DNA from: Candidatus Melainabacteria bacterium
GTDB taxonomy: Bacteria; Cyanobacteriota; Vampirovibrionia; LMEP-6097
Length of the DNA: 34,120 nt
Assembly (NCBI GenBank): GCA_018695135.1
Contig: JABHOV010000069.1
Coordinates: 1 to 34,120, forward strand
Direction: 5' to 3'
Part shown: positions 1-9,330 of the stretch, piece after piece
Position numbering within the stretch: position 1 is the first letter of the stretch
Layout: every line of letters begins with the position of its first letter
The notes under the pieces: model-generated
Database searches by the model: none
What the model saw: the letters and a program-made list of their open reading frames with translations, nothing else
What the model was told of the DNA's origin: nothing
Translations under genes and position numbers: made by a program

Positions 1-680
1 AATACTTCTTCGCCTTCTTCAAGTTGAATACTACTCAAGTCTTTGACACCCGTTTCAACTTTGATCTTTTGAGCCATAAGTCCTTGCATAAACTTGGCGT
101 GAATGTCTTTATCCAAAAAAGGCATCAGTTCATCCATCATTTCTATCACCCGGACTTGTTTGCCATGGTGAGCAAGCATGGAAGCCAATTCCAAACCGAT
201 ATAGCCGCCACCAATAAATAAATATTTGTCCGCAAAACCCTTTGCCAGATTCTCCTCAGAGAAGAAACTATCACTAGTAAGTGCATCCGGAAACTCATCG
301 AGTGTCCGCGGCTTAGTGCCAGTGGCAATAATCAATTTACAATAGTCGAGTTTTTTGCCATTAACGACAACGCCATCAGTAGAGATTTGCGCTTCAGCAA
401 TAATCACTTCAATATCAGCAGCTTTCAGCTCACTTGCAATTGCTTTTTCAAGCATCATTTTGTTTTTTTTGATTAGCTTAGGAAAGTCAGCAAGATTCTT
501 AATAGAGTGCAGTTGCTTACTTGGGATACAACCGACGTGAAGACAAGCACCACCAAGTTTGTTTTTTTCAATCAATGTGATTTTTTGTCCTGAGAATCTC
601 TTACGAAGTTCTAGTGCCGACATGTAGCCAGCAGGGCCGCCTCCGATAATCACTATTGCTTTGTCATTTAGTTTAGACAT
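1..680 (-). CDS. lpdA: Dihydrolipoyl dehydrogenase / pyridine nucleotide-disulfide oxidoreductase, truncated at left window edge (N-terminal part only)
   Basis: Reverse-strand translation from ATG at 680: MSKLNDKAIVIIGGGPAGYMSALELRKRF...GGACLHVGCIPSK..., with FAD-binding GxGxxG and redox CxxxxC (GGACLHVGCIPSK), then a second GGGYIGLELA dinucleotide-binding motif. Absent from the ORF track because it runs off the window. Confidence 0.9.
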   Translation of the reverse strand, partial: MSKLNDKAIVIIGGGPAGYMSALELRKRFSGQKITLIEKNKLGGACLHVGCIPSKQLHSIKNLADFPKLIKKNKMMLEKAIASELKAADIEVIIAEAQISTDGVVVNGKKLDYCKLIIATGTKPRTLDEFPDALTSDSFFSEENLAKGFADKYLFIGGGYIGLELASMLAHHGKQVRVIEMMDELMPFLDKDIHAKFMQGLMAQKIKVETGVKDLSSIQLEEGEEV

Positions 681-689
681 CTCAAATTA

Positions 690-1676
690 TTATAACGAAA
701 GCTCCGGAAGGGGTTTCTTTAATTCACCAGCATTATGTGACATTCTCAATAAATATCTGCCAATACCATCAATACAGAGACTTAATGGCACAAAAGTATC
801 TCTGTGAGAAGGGAGCATTTTGGAGAGAAAGTCAAAAACGGTACCACCAATCAAACCTAAACCCGAAGCAAAGTAGAACTTCTTACCATTTTTGAGATGA
901 CCAGGATGTGCCTGTTCAAAATCAATCATAATTCCACCTAGATCTCTTAACGCAGTAGCAAATTTCTCCTTACCAGTCACAAGCCAAGTCAAAGCTCCCA
1001 CATTAGTCATAATACTGGCAATCACTCCGATCATTGCATTATTAGAATCAGCCAAGTTTGTGAATATCTCTTTGCTCACAAAATTGTGATAAGTCTTTTT
1101 AAGTCCTTCAAGAATATGTTTAAAATGATCACCGACTGATTTGAACTTATCATCACCATTAATAATCGAAAGGGAGTTGGCAAGAGTGTAAGTACCAGAA
1201 GCCGTTCCCCGATCAAGATAGGTGTGATCTTGTGGTACAAAGAAACCGACGACGATATCGTTAAAGTGCCCAAACGCTCCCAGCAAATCAAACTTGAGTA
1301 AATATTCAAGCATATTAATTGCTCCATTGAGGATCAAAAATGCCTTAGTACCAAATTTACCAAAGCTATCAGCAAAGCTTTTAACGGTATCAGAAAAATT
1401 ATATCGATGAGCTATTGCAGAAGCCGCATTACCAAAGATCGACAAAAAATTGGCTGCCTCTGGTATGAATTTTTTAATAACGAAATGGTCAGTAATTTGC
1501 TGCAAGTCTCTTTGCCAGTTTTCTTTTTCTTGTTTAGGTAAAAGCTGATCTTTAGACTGACTGGGAATTTCTGTTTTTTTGTCGTTAACAAATTTAGCTA
1601 GCGGCTCAATAGAAACTGATTCGGCAAAGGCCGGGTGGCTTATCTGAGTCTGTTCAGAGGAGGGGGCGATTTGCAA
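690..1676 (-). CDS. Hypothetical protein (328 aa)
   Basis: Long ORF in same orientation as lpdA; no family recognised. Confidence 0.7.
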   Translation of the reverse strand: MQIAPSSEQTQISHPAFAESVSIEPLAKFVNDKKTEIPSQSKDQLLPKQEKENWQRDLQQITDHFVIKKFIPEAANFLSIFGNAASAIAHRYNFSDTVKSFADSFGKFGTKAFLILNGAINMLEYLLKFDLLGAFGHFNDIVVGFFVPQDHTYLDRGTASGTYTLANSLSIINGDDKFKSVGDHFKHILEGLKKTYHNFVSKEIFTNLADSNNAMIGVIASIMTNVGALTWLVTGKEKFATALRDLGGIMIDFEQAHPGHLKNGKKFYFASGLGLIGGTVFDFLSKMLPSHRDTFVPLSLCIDGIGRYLLRMSHNAGELKKPLPELSL

Positions 1677-1826
1677 AATAAAATCCTAAGTAATATGAAT
1701 TGACAGAAATGACACTCCGCCTAAGCAAGCTTCGCGGTATTCGTCTTTGCTCAGAATAAATAATAGCACCACGGCAGGCACTCTTATCTCCAATTGATTT
1801 TAATCGAGTCCATGAAACAACTAAAA

Positions 1827-1863
1827 CGTTACGCTATCAACACCGGGTGATAACACCGTAACG
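1827..1863 (-). terminator. Possible Rho-independent terminator of the lipA-ligase pair
   Basis: Inverted repeat CGTTACG...CGTAACG with inner CACCGGGTG palindrome just after the ligase stop, followed on the minus strand by a short TTTT. Confidence 0.45.
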
Positions 1864-1871
1864 CTTTGTAT

Positions 1872-2492
1872 TTACGCATCAAGCTTTACTAATACCAATT
1901 CCAAATCATAATCCACCCCGGTCAATTCAGACAAAGTCACGTTAGCGGTCATAGACTTGAATTCAAAACTAGGTTTATTTAATTGAATAGATCCTTGCTG
2001 AATAAAAGCACGCTTGCCCATTGCTTGAGCGGCGCCGACTATTTTGTGGTCAGCATACACTCCTTCATTACATACTTGGTAACGGAAGCAGTTGTGCTCG
2101 CTTAGGTTCTCGTCATTACCAGCTACGTTAGTGGCGTGGCAATCCAGTCCCAGAATTTCATTCACCAAATCGATAACCTTTTCATTAACCGCTTGAAACG
2201 ACTCTTTTAATTTCCCACCATAAACAGCATCAGCCTGCGCTCCTATAAAAGTGTAACAAATATCCCCACCATGGCAAACCGCCTTGCCACCCGTCGGACG
2301 CACAAAACAATCAATACCCATGGACTGCGCTTCAGCCATCAACTCATCTCTGCCTCTTTGAGCTTTACCAAGAGTGATAGCTGGTTTGTCCCAAGTGTAG
2401 AAAAATAATAGATGCTCAGTTTTTTGACTTGAGTCAAAAATTTCGAAGAGTTCACGGTCTCGTTGCATTGGATTTACTAGAGTTACTATCAT
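1872..2492 (-). CDS. Lipoate/octanoate--protein ligase family (LplA/LipM-like)
   Basis: Family-like segments (FVRPTGGKAVCHGGDICYTFIG; NCFRYQVCNEGVYADHKIVGAAQAMGKRAFIQQGSI); adjacent to lipA with overlapping stop/start. Confidence 0.8.
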   Translation of the reverse strand: MIVTLVNPMQRDRELFEIFDSSQKTEHLLFFYTWDKPAITLGKAQRGRDELMAEAQSMGIDCFVRPTGGKAVCHGGDICYTFIGAQADAVYGGKLKESFQAVNEKVIDLVNEILGLDCHATNVAGNDENLSEHNCFRYQVCNEGVYADHKIVGAAQAMGKRAFIQQGSIQLNKPSFEFKSMTANVTLSELTGVDYDLELVLVKLDA

Positions 2493-3376
2493 GACTGCTC
2501 CGCTAATTGATCTGCCATATAACTAGACCTCACCAAGGGACCAGCCTTAATCCACAAACCAATCTTGAGCGCCTCTTCAGTATAAAAATCATAAGTCTCA
2601 GGTTCAACATATTCAAGCACAGGTAACGGCATACCAGGCGGCTGAAGATACTGACCGACTGTTGCATAACGTACTCCATGATCATAAAGATCCTGAAACA
2701 GTTCGAGCATTTCTTCGCGGGTTTCACCAAGTCCAACCATAATTCCACTCTTGAGTTTCAGATTACTATTGACGCGAAAGTACGAAAACAAATCAAGTGC
2801 TTTTTGGTAACTGAATCCAGGTCGTACATATGAGTAAGCCTTCTTCACTGTTTGAATATCAAAACAAAGCATGTCTGGTGCCGCAGCGATAATCTCATCA
2901 AAAGCAAAGCTTTGATTTTGAAAATCTGGAATCAACAACTCCAATTGCACGTCAGGTCTGTGCTCACGGACATAATTAACTACTTGCCTAAAATGCGCCG
3001 CACCACCATCAAATAAATCATCACGAGTCGGTGAAGTTATCACAACATACTTCGCTCCCATGTAATTAACCATGTCGAGCATCTTCTTGGCTTCACCAGG
3101 ATCAACGGGCTCAGGCTCACTGCGGTCAACAGCACAAAAAGTACAAGCGCGAGTACATTGCGAACCGAGTATCATCACGGTGACAATCCCACGACTAATA
3201 CATTCTCCGCGATTGGGGCATTTGGCTTCCTCACAAACAGTAGTCATGCCATCAAGCGGCATCTTTTTGATTAAGTTGTCAAAATGATACTTTGGCTTGT
3301 GATTACGCAACCACTTTGGTAATTTTGGAAGATCTGCCTTGGGGATCTTAAAAGGGTTTGCTTTGGCTTCAAGCAT
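2489..3376 (-). CDS. lipA: Lipoyl synthase, radical SAM
   Basis: CEEAKCPNRGEC and CTRACTFCAV Fe-S motifs typical of LipA; KPKWLR-like N-terminus. Confidence 0.95.
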   Translation of the reverse strand: MLEAKANPFKIPKADLPKLPKWLRNHKPKYHFDNLIKKMPLDGMTTVCEEAKCPNRGECISRGIVTVMILGSQCTRACTFCAVDRSEPEPVDPGEAKKMLDMVNYMGAKYVVITSPTRDDLFDGGAAHFRQVVNYVREHRPDVQLELLIPDFQNQSFAFDEIIAAAPDMLCFDIQTVKKAYSYVRPGFSYQKALDLFSYFRVNSNLKLKSGIMVGLGETREEMLELFQDLYDHGVRYATVGQYLQPPGMPLPVLEYVEPETYDFYTEEALKIGLWIKAGPLVRSSYMADQLAEQS

Positions 3377-3393
3377 GGAATAAAGTATACAAG

Positions 3394-4104
3394 ATGCAGG
3401 AGAAATTCTTAGTTAAAAATATTTTTTCTACTGAAGAAAAACTCCGGGTCTGTGATTCAGTACACAAACTCAAAGAACATTGGATTAATCGCGGTGGCTA
3501 TTTTGCATATCCCTTCTTTTCTTTAGGTGCAGCTAGCTATATGGATGCGCGCGAAGACCAAAGTCGCTACTATCAATGGGCAAAAAAATTCAATCCTCTA
3601 TTAGAAGCAGAATTTGCTTGGCTCTATACTAAAATCCAAGACTGGTTGCAAACAGAACTTGGCAAAGAAGTAAAATACCATCCAAAGCAAGCTCTCCCTG
3701 GCTTTCATATCTTTTTGGGTGACGAACTTTTTGAGATCCCTGTTGCTTCCAGACATGTTGATTTGCAATATAGAGATCTTGATTGGGGCGACTTGAAATA
3801 CAAACCTGAAGACTCTTTGAGCTTTACAGCCTATATCAAACTACCAGCCAATGGCGGTGGTATGTCAGTTTGGGACTATAGTCACCAAGACTTGCTTGAG
3901 CTAGATCCACTAGCAAGGGAAGCCAAACTCAGTGCAGCAGAGTCTAAGTATCAGAAATTCCAAGAAGGTGACATCGTCATTCACTCTGGACTTCACTATC
4001 ATCAAATTGCTCCAATGGAAGAGCCGACTGAAGAAGATCAAAGAATTAGCCTACAGGGACACGCAGTTTTGGCAGATGATGGTAGTTATCAGCTTTACTG
4101 GTAA
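3394..4104 (+). CDS. 2OG-Fe(II) oxygenase-like protein
   Basis: HVD...HSGLHYHQIAP...RISLQGHAV spacing consistent with HxD...H...R of 2OG-Fe(II) dioxygenases. Start moved from track 3358 to ATG 3394 because the track start overlaps lipA. Confidence 0.5.
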   Translation: MQEKFLVKNIFSTEEKLRVCDSVHKLKEHWINRGGYFAYPFFSLGAASYMDAREDQSRYYQWAKKFNPLLEAEFAWLYTKIQDWLQTELGKEVKYHPKQALPGFHIFLGDELFEIPVASRHVDLQYRDLDWGDLKYKPEDSLSFTAYIKLPANGGGMSVWDYSHQDLLELDPLAREAKLSAAESKYQKFQEGDIVIHSGLHYHQIAPMEEPTEEDQRISLQGHAVLADDGSYQLYW

Positions 4105-4158
4105 GGATTATCTTACTTTCCTTGCGCTTAGTCACAAGCACGTGCTATTTTTCTCTTA

Positions 4159-4887
4159 ATGCAGATTTTCAGTAGAAGGATTTTAGTTTCAGTTTTTGTT
4201 TTTGCGATCTTGTTTCCAAGTATCGCTAAAGCAGGTGTGGTTACAGGAGAACTTATTGAAGTTGATTCAGAACTGCGCGAAGAACTCGATGCTTACAGAG
4301 TCAAGCTTGATGAATGCGACAGTGACAAATACAGTTTAGAAGTTAGAGCTAAAGATCTTGATACAAAAATCGCTGCACTTGCTGCCAAAATGAAAAGTCT
4401 AGCCATGAACAATGACAGACTCAATAGTCAGCTCAACACACTAAAAGTAGAAAACAAACAATTATTATCAGAAAGAATCAGCGCTTTGAAAGAAGAAACC
4501 AAAGCTGAACCAGCTCCGATAGTTAAAAAACCAGCAGTAGTCAACAGTACTGATACTTGCGAGTCTCATCCAATCAAAAGCCCTCTTGGTGTAATTGTTG
4601 GTGCTCCACTTGGATTAGTAGCAGGTGGACTTAGAGGTGCAATCACTAAAGGTGTTGCAGTTTCAGACCATCTGCAAGAAAACCTTGGAGAAAGTCTTCC
4701 AGCTCAATTCGTTTCTAAAACAGTTGGATTTGTAATTGGAACTATACCTGGTGTTCTTTCAGGAATTATTACTGGATTCGTTGACGGTATCAGATACGGT
4801 TGGTGCAGTCCATTTACAGCAAAAAGTATCAGCCTAGAAGGTGACTTCGTTGGTGACTGGGATTCATACGATACTTTTAGATACTAA
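4159..4887 (+). CDS. Secreted/periplasmic hypothetical protein with coiled-coil and Gly-rich hydrophobic C-terminal region
   Basis: Signal peptide MQIFSRRILVSVFVFAILFPSIAKAG; coiled-coil heptads; GVIVGAPLGLVAGGLRGAITKG segment. Confidence 0.65.
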   Translation: MQIFSRRILVSVFVFAILFPSIAKAGVVTGELIEVDSELREELDAYRVKLDECDSDKYSLEVRAKDLDTKIAALAAKMKSLAMNNDRLNSQLNTLKVENKQLLSERISALKEETKAEPAPIVKKPAVVNSTDTCESHPIKSPLGVIVGAPLGLVAGGLRGAITKGVAVSDHLQENLGESLPAQFVSKTVGFVIGTIPGVLSGIITGFVDGIRYGWCSPFTAKSISLEGDFVGDWDSYDTFRY

Positions 4888-4898
4888 CGAATAGATTT

Positions 4899-5231
4899 AT
4901 GGCAAAATTTACAATATTACACAATCCACGCTGCGGCAAATCCCGCATTGCTCTCAAGTTGCTTGAAGGCGAGGGAGTAGACCTGGAAATCAGAGAATAC
5001 CTCGATGATCCTCTTTCAGAGAACGAACTTCAAGAACTACTAGCAGTTGCTAAGTTCAATACACAAGCATTAGTGCGTAACAAAGAAGCCAAAGACTTTG
5101 GTGTGAATCTCAAAACTGATGACTTAATCAAAGCCATTGCCATGTATCCCAAGATCATGCAAAGACCTATAGTTATCAAAGGCAAGACTGCTGTAATAGC
5201 GAGAGATGATGACTGGTTTGAACAACTATAA
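4899..5231 (+). CDS. arsC: ArsC family (arsenate reductase-like, thioredoxin fold)
   Basis: FTILHNPRCGKSRIALKLLE... and QRPIVIKGKTAVIAR motifs. Confidence 0.85.
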   Translation: MAKFTILHNPRCGKSRIALKLLEGEGVDLEIREYLDDPLSENELQELLAVAKFNTQALVRNKEAKDFGVNLKTDDLIKAIAMYPKIMQRPIVIKGKTAVIARDDDWFEQL

Positions 5232-5234
5232 ATT

Positions 5235-5873
5235 ATGCCCCGCGCTGCAGTACTAGTCCAAGGTGTTAATTCCGCAAACTATATCAAAGAAGCACTACTT
5301 GAAGGTGGCTTGGATCTACATGACTACGACAAAATACTAGAGCCTGACACTGAAGAGATTTTTGATAGGCATATTTTTTCCAAACTCGGTTTTTGGGATT
5401 GGGCTGGTGACGTAATTCAATTCTATAATAACCTCAGTCGTCGCCAAGCAGCTTGCCGCTTGGTACGCGAGTCAATTCTTGAATTACAAGCACAGGGCTA
5501 TGATGTTGATATCATCGCTCATTCACTAGGTTGTCAGATTGCTCTTTGCTGCGCACCGCAAAATAAAGAATCAATGCTCATTGTAAACAAGGTTGTTTTC
5601 ATGGGCTCACCAATGGGTATCATTTTTATTCCAATGGCATGGAGGATACTTAGTCATGCCAAAAGATATAGTAAGAATTTCAAAACTCGATCACTTGATT
5701 ATCTCTGGTCTAAAAATGACTGGATGTGTAGATCTTTTAATCGCCGTATCCAAAAAGTCATAGATCAAGTTACCAGCATTCCTGAACCAATTGAAAGCAC
5801 GAGCAAACATGAAGTACAGGAATATACCAGGGATTACATGAAGCAAAGCAAGTCAATTATTGCTATGCATTAA
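5235..5873 (+). CDS. Alpha/beta hydrolase / lipase-like protein
   Basis: IIAHSLGCQIA nucleophile-elbow-like GxSxG variant. Confidence 0.55.
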   Translation: MPRAAVLVQGVNSANYIKEALLEGGLDLHDYDKILEPDTEEIFDRHIFSKLGFWDWAGDVIQFYNNLSRRQAACRLVRESILELQAQGYDVDIIAHSLGCQIALCCAPQNKESMLIVNKVVFMGSPMGIIFIPMAWRILSHAKRYSKNFKTRSLDYLWSKNDWMCRSFNRRIQKVIDQVTSIPEPIESTSKHEVQEYTRDYMKQSKSIIAMH

Positions 5874-6854
5874 CTATAAAAAATAAAAATAACGAGGTCT
5901 CAATTTATCAGCAAAACTTTTTTTGATATCAATCAAACTCGGTTGCACAAAGAGGAAACTCATCTTGTGCATCAAAGTCTTGAGTACTAAAGCACCTTGA
6001 TCATCATGGGTATCTACAATCAAACTTGGAATCATTCCCAAGTTGATTCTTTTATAGTCAAGCTCTTTGAAAAATAAAATCGTGTGCACAAACAAAAACT
6101 CTAAAATCTCAGAAGAAAGTTCGGGAGATAATCGAATCAAATCAATATTCAATTCTCCAGGCTGACCACTTGAAACTAAATCAACAAAAGCAACTACATT
6201 GCCAGCAAAGTTCTCGACGGTCATCACTGTCGTTGACTTAATATAATCAGTATCAAAAGACCCAAGCGCAAATCCCTTCTCTTCTTCACCATTGGCTAAC
6301 CAAGACTTGGAGACTTGTTTTAGCTCAGTGAGGAATTCCCTATTGATAGGGTTTTTATAATAGCGAACCTTGTAACGAAGTGAATCTAATAATCTCAATC
6401 CAGCTCTCAGGCTCTTGTTCTTCTCACTAGCAATATTGAAACTTGATACATCAATAATTGATTCGTTACCAATTTTGACACTAGAAAAATCCAGACTCTG
6501 GTAAGTCACTGCTAACTGCGCTGAAGCTTGAAAAAAACAAGGCTTGAGATTTTGTTTTTGACAATGTTTTTTAAAACTATTTACTAATGGAACAAGGTCT
6601 TCAAACTCTCCTACCGGGTCACCTAAAACCATAGAGATGTTTTCAAAATTGGAATAAGCCAAAAAAGCATTCAAGCCCTCTGTAAAATAAAAAGACTTGT
6701 CGTCACGCAACTTGTAATAATCGAGACTTCCTTTGCCGAATTGCTCAACAAGCTCTGTTGCTTTCTGCTTATTGACATTGCTTGTGGTAAGTCCTAATAA
6801 TCCCAAAAGATCTGCGACTGATGTATTTAAGTATTTTTTATGATCTAATTGCAT
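5874..6854 (-). CDS. Phosphatidylglycerol lysyltransferase C-terminal-domain-like protein (DUF2156/MprF-C-like)
   Basis: KSFYFTEGLNAFLAYSNFENISMVLGDPVG... resembling the MprF C-terminal GNAT-like domain; no membrane N-terminal domain. Confidence 0.65.
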   Translation of the reverse strand: MQLDHKKYLNTSVADLLGLLGLTTSNVNKQKATELVEQFGKGSLDYYKLRDDKSFYFTEGLNAFLAYSNFENISMVLGDPVGEFEDLVPLVNSFKKHCQKQNLKPCFFQASAQLAVTYQSLDFSSVKIGNESIIDVSSFNIASEKNKSLRAGLRLLDSLRYKVRYYKNPINREFLTELKQVSKSWLANGEEEKGFALGSFDTDYIKSTTVMTVENFAGNVVAFVDLVSSGQPGELNIDLIRLSPELSSEILEFLFVHTILFFKELDYKRINLGMIPSLIVDTHDDQGALVLKTLMHKMSFLFVQPSLIDIKKSFADKLRPRYFYFL

Positions 6855-6960
6855 CGTACTAATCTATATATCGGCACTTAGAGCCAAAACTAAAGGCTCA
6901 ATAGGTCAAATGAATGGCTTTTCATAAGGAATTTTATAAGAATATGCTAATATTGCCTTT

Positions 6961-7776
6961 ATGAATAATGCCTTAGAAGAGTCTGTAGCAATTGAAATAC
7001 CCCCTATTCTTAAGGGTAAAAAGGTTTTAATCTCAGGATTAGCCAACAAACGCAGTATTGCATGGGGAATTGCTCAAGCTATGCATCAAGCTGGAGCTGA
7101 AATAATTTTTAGCTACCAGAGCGAAAGACTCAAAGGCGAAGTAGAGAAAGTCCTTAGTGGCAGTATCGACAATGCCACACTCGTTGAGCTAGACGTTGGT
7201 AGCGACGAGAGCCTAGATTCAGCATTTGCAACTATCGATAAAGAATTTGACGGCAAGCTAGACGCCATGGTTCATTGCCTGGCTTTTGCGCCGCGAGAAA
7301 CTCTGCAAGGTGGTTACGTTGACACTTTACGTGAGCATTACGCATTGGCTCAAGACATTTCTAGTTACTCACTTGCTGCAATGGCACGCAAGGCTAGACC
7401 ACTTATGCAAAAAGCAGGTGGTGGTTCAATTATTTCACTAAGCTATCTTGGCGCAGAAAAAGTAATCAAAAACTACAACATGATGGGGATTGCCAAAGCC
7501 GCTCTTGAAGCTGGTGTTCGTTACCTTGCTGGCGACCTTGGAGTTGACAATATTAGAGTAAATGCAATCTCAGCTGGTCCTGTTAAAACACTGGCTGCCA
7601 GAGGCATTGCCGACTTTACAACGATGCTTAACAAACATGCAGAGATTGCTCCACTGAAACGCAATGTCAGCGTTGAAGATATTGGTGCAACAGCTACGTT
7701 CTTGGCAAGTTCGATGAGTAACGGCATTACAGGAGAAGTTCTCCATGTAGATTGTGGTTATTCAATTATGGGTTAA
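6961..7776 (+). CDS. fabI: Enoyl-[acyl-carrier-protein] reductase (NADH)
   Basis: GLANKRSIAWGIAQAM, SLSYLGAEKVIKNYNMMGIAKAALEAGVRYLAGDLG and NAISAGPVKTLAARGI motifs. Confidence 0.95.
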   Translation: MNNALEESVAIEIPPILKGKKVLISGLANKRSIAWGIAQAMHQAGAEIIFSYQSERLKGEVEKVLSGSIDNATLVELDVGSDESLDSAFATIDKEFDGKLDAMVHCLAFAPRETLQGGYVDTLREHYALAQDISSYSLAAMARKARPLMQKAGGGSIISLSYLGAEKVIKNYNMMGIAKAALEAGVRYLAGDLGVDNIRVNAISAGPVKTLAARGIADFTTMLNKHAEIAPLKRNVSVEDIGATATFLASSMSNGITGEVLHVDCGYSIMG

Positions 7777-7779
7777 AAA

Positions 7780-8214
7780 CTAACAGCTCAATTCAAAATT
7801 CATATGCTCAAAAAATGTAGTATCAATTTCTTGTAATTTTGCAAACATTAATTCAGCGTATCTTAGTTTAGCGACTTGAGAATCATTGGCTTGCTCGCTC
7901 ATTGCAACCAATCGTGGATAGTTTTCACTGAGCGCTTGATCAGCAACTTTGCAAGCTTCAGCCAAAAGATCTGGTGCTGATAACTCAGCTGCTCTTTTAC
8001 TGAGCAAATTCTCTATGGCAGGTGCACTCGCCGCTTTATAACCAATAGAACAAAGAAAATCATTCTCCAACTCATGGAATTTTGCCGTCATTTTAACAGC
8101 ATAGGCATCTATGACTAAAATCTTTGCTGACTTTTTATTAGATTGCTGAGAAGCAAAGGTATTTGCTTGAGTATCTAGATTAGTCCAATTGGCTTTCAAT
8201 ATTTCATCGTGCAT
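7780..8214 (-). CDS. Hypothetical helical protein
   Basis: 144-aa ORF with a good RBS (AAGGAG 6 nt before ATG). Confidence 0.6.
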   Translation of the reverse strand: MHDEILKANWTNLDTQANTFASQQSNKKSAKILVIDAYAVKMTAKFHELENDFLCSIGYKAASAPAIENLLSKRAAELSAPDLLAEACKVADQALSENYPRLVAMSEQANDSQVAKLRYAELMFAKLQEIDTTFFEHMNFELSC

Positions 8215-8258
8215 AAAAAACTCCTTGAAGGTTAGTATAGCAGGAAATCAATTAAGCA

Positions 8259-8585
8259 TTAAGCCAAGAGGGGCTTTGCAAGTGGGATTTTAACAACTCT
8301 AATAAATTTATTTACCCAGGTTGCGGTTGCATGATAGAAAGCTACTATACCAATACAAATATGTCCAAGACCAACATGAAAGCCGAGATCATAACCTAAC
8401 TTTAAAAAAATATCAAAACCAAAAGTCATCGTTATCACTAGGTGCAAGAGCATCAAAGTTAAATTTTCATGTCCTGCAAGATAACCACAACTGCAGAAAA
8501 TAAAAAATAAACAACTGCGATTGGCAACAATCCCCCAGAGCCTAAGGAGATTATTTGTTTCCATACATTCATTACGCCCTATCAA
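8259..8585 (-). CDS. Hypothetical small membrane protein
   Basis: Hydrophobic 108-aa ORF; no family recognised. Confidence 0.4.
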   Translation of the reverse strand: MIGRNECMETNNLLRLWGIVANRSCLFFIFCSCGYLAGHENLTLMLLHLVITMTFGFDIFLKLGYDLGFHVGLGHICIGIVAFYHATATWVNKFIRVVKIPLAKPLLA

Positions 8586-8764
8586 TATTCAAACGCAACA
8601 CTATTGGGGGATTCAGGCTGGGAAATAGCATAAGGCACTAAAAAATGCGAAGTCTCAACCCTTGTCTGTCACGTGGGAGTCTTTACAGACCTAACATGGG
8701 TCATACTTTTTCGTTATCCTCTCTGCTTTTTTCCACAACCATGTTATGCACGGACAGAACCTAT

Positions 8765-8807
8765 TTATGGACACGCTAGAAAACTTCGTTGTTTAGCGTG
8801 TCCATAA
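8765..8807. repeat. 43-nt near-perfect hairpin
   Basis: TTATGGACACGCTA / TAGCGTGTCCATAA 14-bp perfect arms, extendable to ~20 pairs with a 3-nt TTC loop. Confidence 0.85.
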
Positions 8808-8934
8808 GCCAAACATTGACATAAAAAAAAATATTTTATAGTTTATTAGCTCTCATTTTTTAACCTCACCAGCTTTTGCAAAAGACAGGGGCATAGTTAA
8901 ATTTGATTCAATTAAATTCAAAGTATATAGTATA

Positions 8935-8956
8935 TAGGGTCGTATCCTGCCATCTG
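8935..8956 (+). repeat. Left copy of 22-bp inverted repeat flanking the Y1 transposase gene
   Basis: TAGGGTCGTATCCTGCCATCTG; exact reverse complement at 10110..10131. Confidence 0.9.
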
Positions 8957-9172
8957 CCTTAATCGTGTAATACACAGCTTCGTAATTTCACAATGCTAAA
9001 ATCTGCTCTAGTTTAAAGGAGAAGATTTATGGCAAGAGATTTATCTATCGAATTTCCAAATGCTTTCTATCACGCATTTTCAAGAGGTATTAATCGACAA
9101 CAACTTTTTTATGACAATGAAGATCATTGGATTTTTTTGAATCAATGCAGAAAAGCAGTCCAGAAATATAAC

Positions 9173-9330
9173 GTTTTGCCTTAATTTCCGCTTACTCGGG
9201 AGCAAGCTCACCGAGTTTTATCCGCGGAAATTATTGTTTCCTTCGAAAACAAACGGCAAAACCTTGATCGTCATTCCGTTCTATCCTCCGAGAGCAAGCT
9301 CTCGAGTTTTCACTACATTCGGAATAAAAT
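9173..9330. mobile_element. ~155-bp insertion carrying two REP-like hairpins inside the transposase gene
   Basis: GTTTTGCC/GGCAAAAC; TAATTTCCGC/GCGGAAATTA with inner ACTCGG-GAGCAAGCTC-A-CCGAGT; then ATTCCG...CGGAAT with inner CGAGAGC-AA-GCTCTCG. Boundaries approximate. Confidence 0.7.

Noticed and set aside
24-540. Small ORFs at the left edge (24..221 +, 146..328 -, 355..540 +)
   Set aside because: Overlap the minus-strand lpdA coding sequence in other frames.
2489-3394. Overlap of lipA with the 2OG-oxygenase ORF start (3358..3376)
   Set aside because: Explained by an over-extended ORF call; ATG 3394 removes the overlap.
9173-9330. CRISPR-like or attC-like interpretation of the hairpin insert
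   Set aside because: No direct-repeat/spacer periodicity, no cas genes and no integron integrase. REP-like hairpins in a RAYT fit better.
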